Assembly (NCBI RefSeq): GCF_958295425.1
Contig: NC_081143.1
Coordinates: 12,404,094-12,468,093, forward strand
Direction: 5' to 3'
Length of the DNA: 64,000 nt
Source: Solea solea
Lineage: Eukaryota; Chordata; Actinopteri; Pleuronectiformes; Soleidae
This document shows positions 26,013-39,126 of the stretch, piece by piece. The translations under genes and the position numbers were made by a program. A model generated the notes under the pieces. The model had not been told where the DNA came from. It was given only the letters and a program-made list of their open reading frames with translations, and did no database searches. Numbering within the stretch: the stretch's first letter is position 1; each line of letters starts with the position of its first letter.

Positions 26013-28894
26013 ACTAAATACACACACACACACACAGCAGTGCGTTAGCAGTGAGTTTTTATAACAGTGAAGATAAAGAGGTGGACAGTGGATGGATGTT
26101 TACAGTGGTGTCGTAAAAATACGTAACCTGAAACTGTAGGGGGAGCTGTTTAGAGAAAAGGGTATATAAAAAAACAAGGTTAAAAAGCATTAAAAAAGTC
26201 TCACAACTTTGCTAAGTTTGTGTCACTGACTGTGTGACCTTTGACATAAGTTAAATATATGATTAATGACGTCACACATCTATGCTTAACAATGAGGGGC
26301 ACCGATTTAAACAGCTATGTTAGACAAGCACGCCCTCCAGTGGGCAAAGGCAGCACTACAGAAGTGAACGAGTTCCTAAAACATACTTTTATCATTTCCT
26401 GATTTGATTTGGCTTTAAATACCAGATGGAATTGACAACTCTGTATATCAGTTTTAACTGGGGTGGAAGTAACATTCTTATTGTGATTCATGTTGTGATG
26501 TTTTTATTGTTGTGGCCTTTGTTAATTTGTATTTGTTTAAATTGAATAGTTTTTTTTTTTTTTAACTCTATTTAAAGCTGTATGTACAGATCTTGGTGTA
26601 ACGGGGTTGTTTCTAAATGTGCTATATGAAGTGGTTATACTGCCATCTAGCTGCATGTTTCAATGTATTTGGTTTTGTTTTAGTATGCTTTTATTTATTA
26701 ATCATTATTATCCCAATAGTGTGATTTGTTGTTTTTGGCATATTTCTCTAAATAAAGATCTCTTCTCAGTTATCGTAAATAGTTTGTGAATGGTCATTAT
26801 TGTCTCATAATCAAACAACTGTGTGCAGGCGGATTCAAACGCAGGACACAACACAACAAGATTCAGGCAAAAATCACTGTTTATCAGACAAAAAAAATGT
26901 AGTGTCTGTTTAGAAAAACCACTGGGCTAGAGGGCAGAGTCAAAATGACAAAGTGATGGTCATACACATGACAACTAACACGAGGAAACCACTGAAACAC
27001 CCACAGTAACCTGGAAAATAAGCTTATATACAACTGACTTTACAACAAACAGGTGTGGGTCGTGTATCAGTCACAGGGGCGAGGTGACGGCACGAGCCGG
27101 AAGTGAATGATGACACTAATGAGAGAGAATGGTGAGGATTTCAAAATAAAACAAACAGGATATGAAAAAGAAAACATGACCTGAGACAGAGGTGACGACA
27201 TTGAAATATAAACAAAAGACGAAAGTACAGGGGTTAATTATTTTACAGTTAAAAACAAACAAGTCAACAGCTGCTGCGATTAGTTCACGATATTTGGAAA
27301 TAATGGACATTTTAGTTGATCCACAGTGTTGACATACAGATAAGAGCCCAAAAAAAACATCAGTCAACAAAAATGTTGAGTCTTTCAAATTCAACTTCAA
27401 CAGTGTTTGTATTCATTTAGACAGTGAACAGATAAAAGACACAGAGGAAGCAGAGGATCAGTCACTGAAGGTTTCACATTTATGTCAATGGGATAAAACT
27501 ATGTGCAACACTGAGCATATGAAAAGGTACCATGAGGAATTATATGATTTAGCTGTTAAGCAGTATTTCACATTATTAAGAATGTAACTGTTGGTGTTTG
27601 AGTGTTTCGGTACGAGTAAGAAAAAGTAAACACAGATAACATTAAAGTGTGTAACTTAAACAGGAGAACATGAAGAGCTCAGAACATTTTTACAGACAGA
27701 AGAACTTGAAGATGATTGAGTATAAACAGCAGCCCAGTAAAATATGATTAATGACATTTTAACAGTAAACTGTATTCAGATTTCTTTCTGTGCCTTCAGG
27801 CAGATCCTTCCTTTGGCTCTGTGTAACACTATGTAATAATGTATGTACCTAATGTACTATATTGGCACTATGTAATAGCCATTTTTAGACATGAAGTCAG
27901 AGAATGTAGGAGTCAGAACACACAACAGCATCTGCACTGGAGGAAAACAGAAGCAGAACACAGTCTGACGTCATGGTAACAAGAAATGGTAATATTCAAA
28001 ACATACACTTAGAATGTAATTAGGAGGCTATGACACGCGTTCTCTACTGTCCTCATTCAAAGCAAGACAACATACAAGTAAAGCTCTGGATCTCCTGCCT
28101 CATTCTCCAAACACTGAACTGCTCACACAACATATATGTGTAAGTAACTCATATAACCCTCAAAAAAAAGAACTATCCCTTTAATCGTTCCTTAAAACTT
28201 GTTTGTAAAAAAGCAGAGAAGCAAAAAGGATGAGGAGAAATAACCCTAACCCTCTGCTAAATTAATTCAGTCAAAATAAAAGCTCTAGAAAACATAGAAA
28301 TGAACAAAAAGCTTTTGTACGACTGCACCTGAGCCACAGTCAACACCTTCATCACTTTCATCAAACCATCAATACATCAACACATCAAACCATCAATACA
28401 TCGTCCACAACACGCTCAAAACCAGGAAGCACCAGTAACAGTTTCTCCAACATCACAACCAAACCAAAGAAAAGTTTAAAACAAATCACCATCATCATAA
28501 ACATTGATCTGTTCAGGGAAGAAAATAAAACAAAGTGTAAAAAAATATCTGTAAACAAGGAAACAACAATCACTGAAGTTGAGTCATGAACAGTGAAGCT
28601 GAGGGAATTAAAAAAATATACAGTCCAACATATTTAAAAGGGGCTTTAAATAAAATAAAATAAAAACACCACCATCTACAGTTAACCCCAAAAGAGTACC
28701 TGGGCCTTAACTTTTCCATGTTTTTTGTGTGTAAATGATTAATAAAGAAGAAACTCATTGTAAATTGAGAAATTGCTATATAAAGCCCAGGTTACAAAAT
28801 CATAAAGGTTAAAGCACTTAATCTGTAGAAAGTCCACACATGGTCGGTCAAAACACACCTTTGAACCAAAATGTGTACTCAAAACCTTAGGAAG

Positions 28895-28895
<1 letters not shown>

Positions 28896-28959
<64 letters not shown>

Positions 28960-28960
28960 G
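28896..28960 (+). repeat. (CA)n microsatellite, about 32 units
   Basis: Longest pure CA run in the window, in the slit1-arhgap19 intergenic region. Confidence 0.9.
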
Positions 28961-30383
28961 ATGTTAAGAAGAGAGAACTGCTATTTTTCTTCCTTCCTCT
29001 TTCGACTTTCATTTAAACCTTCAGCATAACAAACCTCTCAACCCCCTTTTGCTAAAATGAAGACTCATTACCCCTCCACCACCAGGTGCAGTTAAGAAAA
29101 AAGTAAATATTGTTTGAGATGTTCTGGGAACTTAACGTAACAATTCATATTGAACAGATTCACAGACACAATTCCGAGTAAGTGGTTTCATCATGTACAG
29201 CGCCTCAATAGGCATTAAAGAGTTTCTTTAAAAAAAAATTATAATAATAAAAAAAGGAACAATTTAAAAGTAAACCTGATTAAGAAAAGTGTGTACCAGT
29301 TACTAAAGATATATCCCAATAAGAATAAACCCTTAAAAAAACATGCAAACAAACACAGTACATATTTACATATTCTACCAACAGAGCAGACTGTATGTCA
29401 GCTGACGAGTGGTCACAGACTCTGAGCCAGTGAAGCCAAACCAAAGCAGTAGACTGAATGATGAATGATGATATGGTGACCAGGTATGTGTACGTTTTAA
29501 AACCCGATCATCTAGGTCATCAGATTAAAAGCAAATGAATAGGATATGTCTTTTTAGCCTTAGAATCTCTCAGTACTCCAAAAGTACTGTAACCTCTTCT
29601 CTGATTCAAAAAACAGTACAAAATATACTCAATGGCAACTGAACCCTGTGTCAATTTAAAGAGGAGCTGATAAAACACTGATACCTTCCTTAAAATCAGT
29701 CATGAAAAAACACGAAATCTTAACACATTGCTTTGTTAATGAAAGTCATCCACACTGATTACTGTTGAGACCAGTGTGTGAACACATTCAGAGTTCCTGA
29801 CTTTGGTTTGTCTCCTCTGGCTAAGAATAAAATAGCTGTATCATTATTATTCACAGTTATAATTGACGTACTAAAATTAAAGAAGCACACGGACAGAAGA
29901 TGAGAGTTAATCATATTAATACTGCCCAAACCCGGAGAAAGATGAGGAAGTGGTATCATGTTTTCACACAGAGATTCCCTGGACGGGAGAGAAACACATC
30001 CTGGGGACAGAAGGAGACGCCTGCTGAGAGATTCATGGAGGAGGAGGGGGAGAAAAGGGGGAGGGTGGACGGACACAAGATTTTCATTTACAAATGATGA
30101 TTGACAGCGGTTATTATTTTTTTTATTATTATTTTAAACTAAACTACAAAGCTTTGTGATTTTAGTGTCTTAAAAGGACCAGAGTGTATACTTTAGTGTC
30201 ATCAAGCAGACATACAAATCAAATCATTCACATTCATTGGCTGCTGCTCATGTATGAAACAGGAGTGAGAAGATTAAAACCTATTTAATACCACCCCTTC
30301 TCCTTCAAGGGGTCATTTGTATTGTTTTGGTGTAAATTGGGCAGCATAGAAACACAATAAATTAAATCAACGACAATTATTCA

Positions 30384-30419
<36 letters not shown>

Positions 30420-30808
30420 AACTAACTCTATTGAAAATGTCAAATTACTATAGTAGATAATGAATACTACTGTATACTGTGGTGTAGTGCATAGAGAATT
30501 TTGTCTCTCACACCACCACTACACCCCCCCATCCCACCCGTGCGCTTACGCACGCACACACTCATGTCACCATGCATTTATCAATGTGGGAAACTCTGGA
30601 AATGTTAGGTGCACGTCGCACTCTTGAGCCCCATAATTTACGTGTATTTCTAATTAACCTCACACGGGCCAGACAAGGAGGGTAAAAGGGTGGCGTGCAG
30701 CCCGTGGGCCACATCATGCCCAGGTCTGGTCTAGCTGCTGCATAGCAGAGAGTGCAGATAGTAAGAGTCTATGTGATTTTTCTAATATCCAAAAAAAAAG
30801 AAACTGTT

Positions 30809-33800
30809 TCATACCTTGGACACCTTTAGAGTTTTTTTCTCAGAGAAAGTGAAGTCTGGGTTTTTCACCACGAGTCCCATCTTCCCCAACACAGGACCAC
30901 TTAATGGGCTGTTCACCTGTACATACAAACACAACAAATGGCTGTAGGATACAGATGGAATGTGGGGTCATGTGGTAATTTTGTGACAGATGAGATCTGA
31001 AGCTGAGAAGATAGATAATACAAAACCCACAAAAAACTATTTGCAGATAAATTACAAAAATATTAAGTGCATCAGATTTTTTTTTTAAATTTATCAACTC
31101 ACCCCTTGGAGGACGACATTCTCTTTGCCAGCTTTTCTTCCTGCCCTGCTCACAACATCGGGAGAAATGTGTCTGACCCGCCGATCTGCCGTCAGCTGAT
31201 CGCCGCGAGCTTTGCGCTGTCATCAGAGCGTAAGGTGTTACAATTAGAAAAGGTCAGTTCAGAGAAAATAAACAAAACGTGTGTTGAAAGTGTTGAGACA
31301 CAGTCGACAGTCAACAATGTGTCAGGGGGAAAAAGTTGTCACAGTAAAGTTGTTCTGTGAATATCTCACACTGGGTGTGATGAAGATCATGGAGAGCTGC
31401 TCAGTTTAATTCGCCAGGAATGAGTGAAGCCAAATCTGATGTCAAGTGATCACAGTAAATGCACAGTCATTTATTTGAATTGTGATTTGCTGTTTTAGCT
31501 GATCAAGTTTTATTTTTCCACCTCAGAATTTCCTAATATCATAGAAAGACATTCTTGCTGCTTGAGCTCCTAGACATGCACTTGTCATTGGCAGAAATCC
31601 AACATGTTTAAGCCACTCCCACAAAATAATTTATCCACACTGTGCACAAGAAAAAAAAAAACACACTTTACAGGATTTGAGGCATCTTAAATCCCTTTGA
31701 GAAAAAGAGGAACTGCTCCTCGCAGTATCTCGGGAAGTGTGAGGAAGAGTTAAAGACACAGTTTAGGTGTGGCTGTGGCTGAAAACAGTTAACAATAAAT
31801 AATCTTATAGGAATAAATCTGCCTCCTGTGAAATGGTAATTTAACATTGGTCATAGTGGTTTTATTTGGTACTTTGGTAAAAAAATCTTGAGAAGAAAAT
31901 CTGGTAAGCTTTGGTACAACTGTTTTGAATAGCACTATATAAAAATGTTTTATTATTTAATCTCACTTTTGCCCAGCTGCACTCCTCTTATTAAAGAAGT
32001 CCCTACCTTGATGAGGCCACCAAAGGAGCGTGAACGAGGACGTTTCTTGCTGGGAGCTGGTGGTCCCTGGTGGTGCTCACTGTTTGGTGTTCCTGAGGCT
32101 GTGTGTTTAACAAGCTGCACACAAGAAACAAAACACTTGCTTAATATCGCAATTAAACATAATCGCTCACAGAGGCAGCGGAGTTATAAAGATACTGACC
32201 TGTCGGACAAGTTTCTTTTTCTTGGCAGAGTCAGGCATGTTGTGGTTGACATGTCTGAAGAGCTCTTTCAGGGCCTCCTCTGTGTACTGCTGAGCTGGTG
32301 ACTGGCATGACTCCTGAGAGCTGGGGCCCAGCGCAGCCGTCCTCTTCAGGGACAACATGGTCCGCTGAACAGGCGAGCTGCTCAACGCCAACAAGTCCAG
32401 ATCATCCTGAGAGAGCAAAGAGAGTAAAACCAGGGGAGTCCAGGGGAGGTGCAGAGGTCTAGTTCTCAATAACAACAATGTGTGGCCTATTTTCCATGAA
32501 AGATTTGTTTACAATCAATACATAAATGAAGGAATCTTCGTTTAAAACATCACATTTATACACTGTAGGTAACTTAAAGCTGCAGTGTGTAACTTTGCTG
32601 TAACATTATTTGTATGCTACGACATTCCGCTGAAAACAGGGGTCTGTCAAGCAATACTATCAGACCTGACTGAGGGAGTGTTTGTGTGTATACAGCAGCA
32701 GCATGGGGAGGGCAAAGACAAGAAGTATTTATCCTGTCAAGCTATAAAAGTTTCCTTACAATTGGGGCTGCGCGATTCTGAAAAAAATGTGGATCACAAA
32801 TTTGTTTGCTTAGAATTGAGATCACGATTCTATGGCCCTGCATAATAAGGCTTATTGTTATTATTATTATTGTTGTAGTGGCTTAAGTGACATATGGCAT
32901 GGTTTGTTTCCACTAGCTGGACTCGTGACATCCTAACCTGGGGAAATACGAGTACCGTCACAGGCAGAGGCACAAGAACTGTGTCTAAAATGTCATCATT
33001 AAACTTCATGAAGCAGCTCATGAAATAAAATGCAGAAGAATCCTTGTCATTTAGAAATGGGGTCACTTGTACTTGTGAAACGAGACCGAGATTTTTTTAG
33101 TGATTTATTGTGCAGCCCTGTGAACTCATACAGTTCACAGATATGAAAGCACAGAGAGCACAACTTTTAAAGCAGAACTATGCAGTATTTTTACCATAAT
33201 TTAACCCTTAAACCTAAACCTGTTAAATGGCTTGTTGAGGGGAGATTGGGGACTGTCTCCACTCCCCCTACTGTCTTCTAGCAGAAAACCAGCCTTGCAA
33301 AATCAGTGCTGTCGACCTAGAGGTCTTGCTAAGTCTCGCCAGAAACACAAATTGCTTAACAGCACCGACCAGACTTGTAAAGTTCCGCTTTGAACCGTGG
33401 GTAAAAACCTCCATACGTGTTTCTGTAATATGTAATTATGTGAGTATTTTGTCACATGCATTATGATTAGATTAGATGATTTATTGATTTCATATTTAAC
33501 CACATACTTTCTAATGACATAACAGTGGTGAGTTCTGTCCACTAACCTTGGTCTGAAGAGCCTTAGTCCCACTGAAGTGCATTCTAGCATATTCCCGCAG
33601 GTAGACTGGAGCCTGAACATGACACAGTGGACACATGTCATTCATCCACAGATTATCCAGTAAAACAGACACACGTAGAGAACTTAAGACTTTTTTAAAT
33701 GTAATTGTGTAGCTGTGTGTGGTCAAAATTCACCCTGAAGAGTTTCTGTGAGTGTTTGATGAGGAATGCCATGCTGTTATTTAGTTTCTTCAGATTGTCT

Positions 33801-36800
33801 TTTAAGTCACCAGCTGTCATCTATTGAGAAACACAAGTCAGAAAATTAATGGTATTAAAACAAGACATTTTTATTTGATCCCTATTTGGCAAATAAAACA
33901 ACAGAAATCTCACCTCAACCTTTTGAACAATAGTGCTTTAGTTTGCGCAACATTAACATTCACTTCCACTGTATCTGTAATCTATTAAAGTACAAACAGA
34001 ATTTATGTTTACAAAACTAACAATAAGCATGAACTTGCCTTAATGATCTGGTCAGAAAATGTGGAAAAGCTACACTTTGACAAAAACAAAACATCTTTCA
34101 GCACTTTAAAAACACTTAAAGTCTTTATCTCGGCTAAAACTATAAATTCTGGCAACTTAAAATATTGATGTTACAACATGAAGAAGATAAAAATAAAACA
34201 GTTTCAGGAAATCTTACGTGTCTGGGCCACAGGACATGCGGTGCAAACATGAGGGCCAGGTTGAAGGCGGACATCTTGTTCTTGTCCTGCTGCTTGGCGG
34301 TGTGGTAGAGCAGGTCCAGCAGCAGCTTGAGCAGTGAGCGATTGGCCTGGGGTAACAGCAGGAGAAGAAGCTGCAGGGCCTCAATTTGACGCTCCTTGTT
34401 GGGAATGGCGGTCTTGTTGCCTTGCTCGTCAAACAGAGTCAAATCTGGGAGGATGACGATGGAAGACGTGGAGTCATGTACACATTCATGTTCTGTTGCC
34501 TTGTCCCACATTCAGCACAGATTATGTGTAAAAACTGAACTTTATTCTGTTGAAAGGCCACTGGGGGGCGACTCCACTGGTTTCTATGATCCTGTTTTTC
34601 ACTTGATTTATAACATACTGTAAGTAAACAAGAAGTCTCAATCACAAGTTTCAGGTCTTCTTCAATACAACATAATGTCCAATTTCTTAAATTATGATCC
34701 TATTTAAAGTGTTATATACAATAAAACAGCATCTGTAATTAGCTGCTAGTATCATCCAGTAGGTGAATGGTTGCAGCAGGTGTAGGTGAATGTGCTAACA
34801 TCCACCTAAATCTAACATTAACTCTCAGTCAGGGTCAACCACGCTGTTCCAAATATTGTTACCTCTGGTTTCAAAGAAACAAGATGGCAGTGGTGAAAAG
34901 AACCGGAGTTCACAAACCCATGGGTGATGTCTGTCAAATATGCTGAGACACTTAACTTGTTTAAAATAACAACATAAATAGCATATGATAAATAAGATGT
35001 CTAATGTATGCGTTCCTACCAGATATCTTCAGGTGTGCATTGAGGTGTCTGTGTGTGAGCAGAGGTTCGGGCAGTTCTCCCAGGAAGGTCTTGAGGAGCG
35101 TGGCAACGTCATTAGGGTGAAAGTCTCCCGACTCCAGGTCGACATCAACCCCACTGTTGAGCAGCTCCCTCAGGGCCTGCAGCCGCACGCTGTTCCCCGG
35201 CACCCGAAACAGACCTTCCACATGTAGATCTGAGCGGGTGAAAGAAGGTGGTTCAAACCAATAAAACTCACAACCATCAGGTAAAATTGAATCAAAACCT
35301 GTTTCTCTAAATTTGTATATTGTTTATTCTGGACAATTAGGCAAACATGCCATTCAAAGAATAAAGAAAACCAAAGCTAATATAGACTGAAGGTAGACAA
35401 AAGGGCTGAAAAGTAATCAAGGGTGCACATGATGTATTAAAGATGAAATAAACTACTTTCCAGAAGACTGAGCATTAAAAAATGCAGATGATGTTGTTAG
35501 ATTCTGAATAACAAAAATAACTGATTATATTTGAACCACTTACTTTTGCTGAGGTACTCAATGAGCTGGTAGATCTGAGCAAGGCAGCTTTCTGTCAGTG
35601 AGGTTCCAAACATGACACCTTTATCTGAGATTTAATCAGGAAATTTAGAGAGCAACAGTTAAAGGTCCAGTGTGTAAAATGTAGGTGAAATTATCATCCC
35701 AGATTGAGCCTTTATATTTATCTATATCACGAGTCAGGTCAGTTCTACAGTGCCAGCCATTTTGGACCACCTTGTTTTAACAATAAACCAAAGTGGACAA
35801 ACTAACCATTTTGAGTTTCTACATAGTTTTAAAACACTGTACCTCTTGTGATTCCCATCTCAAACTCACTCACACTTGTAATTTTCTTCATGTTATTTTC
35901 TCGTATTTGAAACAAATTTAAATAAATTCATAAAATAATAAAAAATAATTGTACAGTTCATCATTAACAAGCACATCAGAGCAGGTATAATGAAACCTCA
36001 CTAACCACAATAAATAACACAGTGGTGTACGAGAAACAGAACATGTAAGCATTGTATTGCATAGCATCAGTGTGAGTGAGTGTGAGGCAAACAGATACAG
36101 ACAGATGAGATGTTTATGAGTATAAGAGAATTATTTTGATTCTAAATTAAGTTTTGTTTCCCCCCCATAAAAAATGTTTAAACTGTATTTAAGCTTTCAT
36201 ACATTACCCCCACAGTGGAATTTTGGACATAAATGCTGCAAATATTCATCTATATTTGCACTTGCGCAGACACAGACAGACATTTATGGTGGCTGACACT
36301 AATATGTCATCCAGTGGATGACTTACCTTTGCGTTTAAGGAAGTTAAAAGAACGAAAGAAGCCTCCATTTCCACTAGTGGGGGTCTTGGGGCTCTCCTCG
36401 CCAAGGAGCTGAGCAAACTCAGTCCCAGGAAGATCAATAAGGCGAGTAATGTTACTCAGCACCAGCTCCAAAAAAATGTCTGGGCACTCATGGCGGAGTT
36501 TCTCCACAAAAAAGTCTGGATTGAAGATGACTGGTGGTCGACCCGTGTGAGAGCCTCTCGGAGATTTGTCATGATCGATCACCATGCTGCACACTGTTCC
36601 TCTGAGGCGGAGGAAGAAACAAACATCCCTTTGTAAGTCAGAGAAAGTCAGTGGTATGGAACTGGAAGTTCTGAATAAGACATGCTTGGTGTTCAAAATT
36701 ATAATATATTAACTGATAAACCATCACAGCTTATGATGTCAAAGCTTTCAGAAATATCCCACTTGTGTTGTTGTGATGTTGTGTTCACAATGTTGTGAAC

Positions 36801-38068
36801 ACAACATGAGTGCAAACTAACTTGTCATGTAAACATTGTAAATGCAACACCATAAAAAAAGCACCATAGAATCAGGGCTAAATATGGATGAAAAACAAGG
36901 TGATTGGTATTTCCCAAACATTGAAATGATGATGTTCTCAAATGTCTTATTTTGTCCACAGAAAATATTCACATTTAAGAAGCTGAAAATTCAGAGAGCT
37001 TGTTCCATTTAGGTATTAAAAAATGATTTAGAAATCAATAATTGATTAATCCCTGCAGCTATACTCTGTACACACATGTGTAAAATAGCTGATAAATGAT
37101 GAGCTGAGGGAAATTATTCAGTGAGAGACCGAATGTATGATGGCACAGTAAAAAATCAATGCTATAGTCACTTCAAATATCCTAATGTTCCTTAGTTTGT
37201 TTCATATGTTCATTGTGCACTGGTCTTAGACCTAAAAACATAGCATTTTAAACTTAAACTGGCACAAATCAACAAATAATGTGCTTAGGGGTGCGCTGAT
37301 GTATGTCCATCAACAGCAAATAAGATGACACTCACAGATGCACAGTAAAATGTATGTATACCGTGCCTGTAAAAGATTATTTTTCATCAAACCTCAAAAT
37401 GACAACACACAAAGGGTTTTTCACTGCCCAAAAAACTAAATAAACAAAACAGCTTAAACAATATTTCACTGTCAGTACATTATGTGTTCTATCTAGTGCT
37501 CATGGCTCAAAATGGTGCAGTTATATTACATTATGATGAATGATCAGCTGTGTAGAGTTACACAAAGAAACATAAAAAAAAAAGACCGTGTACATATAGT
37601 ATGTAAGAAAAACACAGGGACAAATGACGAGGTTAATAATACAGCACCTGAGATAAATCAACCACACCAACAGTAATATTTAGCCAGTGAGTAGGTGTTA
37701 GCATGGAAGATGAGAAAGTCGAGCCCAAACAGTCAACAGTGCTGACATTAACTAATTCATGCCGAATTTATTTGAGGGGAAAACATCTTAATCGCTGATG
37801 AAAACGACATAACAAACAGTCGACGGCTAAACAGAATCTCTATCTTTTGTTGCGGTGACTCAAGGACGCTAACGCTTCGGATGACAGCCCTTGTCACGCA
37901 GTGTTTTAAAACCTTTAAAACCTTACACGGTCAAATTCTCCGCAGTAAAAATCCTCTCATCCCATGTTAATACTTTGTTTTTATAACCCTGTGCCTGTAA
38001 ACATCCACATGAATCAGTGCTTACCTTTTATTTCTCGTATTTTCATTAACATCTTTCCCCGCAGCCAT
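30809..38068 (-). CDS. arhgap19: arhgap19 (Rho GTPase-activating protein 19), complete
   Basis: Accelerates GTP hydrolysis by Rho-type GTPases; in mammals ARHGAP19 acts on RhoA in mitosis. Coding exons: 38025-38068, 36327-36601, 35544-35624, 35020-35229, 34218-34444, 33734-33820, 33547-33612, 32200-32406, 32007-32114, 31103-31216 and 30809-30916, all phase-compatible, giving 508 aa (human 494). The N-terminal block VIFNPDFFVEKLRHE and SNITRLIDLPGTEFAQL is diagnostic of ARHGAP19. The RhoGAP domain spans about residues 112-305, with the arginine finger R142 in EGLFRVPGNS and the helix KNKMSAFNLALMFAPHVLWP. The tail keeps YTEEALKELFRHV, DSAKKKKLVRQ and RSRSFGGLIK. ATG 38068 starts MAAGKDVNENT. 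The C-terminal exon is ambiguous (see findings): the acceptor at 30908 instead of 30916 would end the protein at 30840 with 495 aa. Confidence 0.93.
32765..33120. mobile_element. MITE with GGGCTGCGCGATT terminal inverted repeats, in arhgap19 intron 7
   Basis: Left end GGGGCTGCGCGATTCTG; right end TTATTGTGCAGCCCTG is its approximate inverse. The element is about 355 bp with no transposase. It includes an (ATT)n run near 32855-32872. Confidence 0.6.
33225..33362 (+). repeat. interspersed repeat family A, copy 2 (arhgap19 intron 7)
   Basis: Copy of the repeat at 25850-26012: CCACTCCCCCTACTGTCTTC, AAAACCAGCCTTGCAAAATC and AGAAACACAAATTGCTTAAC. Confidence 0.5.
35660..35850. repeat. short interspersed repeat in arhgap19 intron 2
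   Basis: Begins TTAAAGGTCCAGTGTGTAAA, a common start of a teleost interspersed repeat, and continues with CCAGCCATTTTGGACCACC. Related starts (AAGCTGCAGTGTGTAACTTT at 32577; AAAAGGACCAGAGTGTATAC at 30172) suggest fragments of the same or similar families. Confidence 0.4.
36895..37065. mobile_element. partial copy of the AGAGCTGCAAC-end MITE in arhgap19 intron 1
   Basis: Contains the ATGATGTTCTCAAATGTCTT and GAAAATATTCACATTTAAG blocks and the right end TTGATTAATCCCTGCAGCT. The left end is absent. Confidence 0.5.
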
Positions 38069-38230
38069 GTTCAGTTTGAATCCTCCGCTGTTGTCCTACA
38101 GACCCCGCCCACCTCAACGGCCATTGGTGTTTTCTCAGATGTGGGCGCGGAGTGATTTGTCTGATTTGCATGCGCTTCACTCTGATTGGTCGGTTTGAAT
38201 TCGCCTGCTCTGTCAACAGGAAAAGCAACA
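38069..38230 (-). promoter_or_regulatory. arhgap19: arhgap19 promoter: two CCAAT boxes, GC box, TTTGAA elements
   Basis: Just upstream of the arhgap19 ATG. There are two CCAAT boxes in gene orientation (ATTGG on the plus strand at 38123-38127 and 38185-38189), a GC box (38103-38110), an octamer ATTTGCAT (38164-38171) and TTTGAA on the plus strand at 38075-38080 and 38194-38199. CCAAT pairs with a CHR-like TTTGAA are typical of G2/M genes, which fits the mitotic role of ARHGAP19. No TATA box is seen. The regulatory reading is inference. Confidence 0.5.
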
Positions 38231-38248
38231 TCTGTATACAGAGGACAA

Positions 38249-38393
38249 TATTATATTATATTATATTATATTATATTATATTATATTATATTATATTACA
38301 TTACATTATATTATATTATATTATATTATATTATATTATATTATATTATATTATATTATATTATATTATATTATATTATATTATATTATAATG
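38249..38393 (+). repeat. (TTATA)n pentanucleotide satellite upstream of arhgap19
   Basis: About 29 units, almost pure, with one small block where TATTA becomes CATTA. Starts about 180 bp upstream of the arhgap19 ATG. Confidence 0.9.
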
Positions 38394-38604
38394 TGGTGCT
38401 ATCTATCTACATTTATATATTATCGTTTTATGGTCAGTAACATCTACTCTTCTTCTTCTTCACATGGACTCAAATGTAAGTGTGTGGTGCAGAGTCCTGA
38501 TAACCACACCTGTCACCACGTAAGTCTCTCAAGCTGTCGGGCAAATGTGGGCCAAGCAGTTGAAATTGGGTCACTGTAAACTTTACCATTCTGATTCATT
38601 GTTA

Positions 38605-39126
38605 CCAAGGTTATCATAGTTTTGGATTTCTCATTAATTTTAGTTTTAGAGTTTGCTAGTTTTTATTCCTTTTTATTTTTTTTCTAAATGCTTAGTTTTA
38701 GGTTGTTTTTTATTCGTTTTACTGTTAGTTTGAGTTTTTTGTAATAAGGCGTATTTGCCAGGTCATAATTATTATAAATAATAATTATAAAAGTATTGTG
38801 TCATAAAAACAATAAAAGACTAAAGGTTTGATTCACTTATGTCCCACATTGTAAACCAAAACAAATTAAAAACATTTTTATTATATATGAATAATAAAAT
38901 AGTGCCTTTCAATTGCCAGCAGTGAAAAAATAAATAAACATCATATGAAATCAAAAGGATTATGTATGAAATTAAATAACAGACTAAAATTAAGCACATA
39001 ATTTAGTTATAGTTAGTTATCTATATTTAAAATTCTAGTTTTTATTTTTATTTCATATAACAACAATGTTTTTATCAATTTTAGTTTTAGTTATTTAGTT
39101 AGTTTTCATTAACTATAATAACCTTG
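38605..39126. mobile_element. long palindromic AT-rich MITE between arhgap19 and the RHOU-like gene
   Basis: Begins CCAAGGTTATCATAGTTTT and ends TTAACTATAATAACCTTG, with TTTTAGTTTTAGTT blocks repeated inward on both sides, so the element is largely self-complementary. About 520 bp; non-coding. Confidence 0.6.

Larger units (their letters stand above)
23241..30808. other. slit1-arhgap19 intergenic region
   Basis: No gene was recognised. Apart from the LINE and family A repeats listed, 26020-28880 is AT-rich with nothing identifiable. 24230-24545 looks like unique sequence with AATTAG and CAAATTGG cores and could be regulatory. 29000-30800 may include the arhgap19 3' UTR, but a polyadenylation site could not be fixed. 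A fourth TGATTGACAG lies at 30098-30107. Confidence 0.5.

Noticed and set aside
30809..38068. ARHGAP11A as the identity of the RhoGAP gene
   Set aside because: The NPDFFVEKLRHE and ITRLIDLPGTE blocks, about 500-residue length and slit1 neighbour match ARHGAP19; ARHGAP11A is much longer with an N-terminal RhoGAP domain.
38152..38440. ORFs rich in Tyr-Ile-Ile-Leu
   Set aside because: Artefacts of the (TTATA)n array, whose 5-bp unit has no stop in the frames seen.
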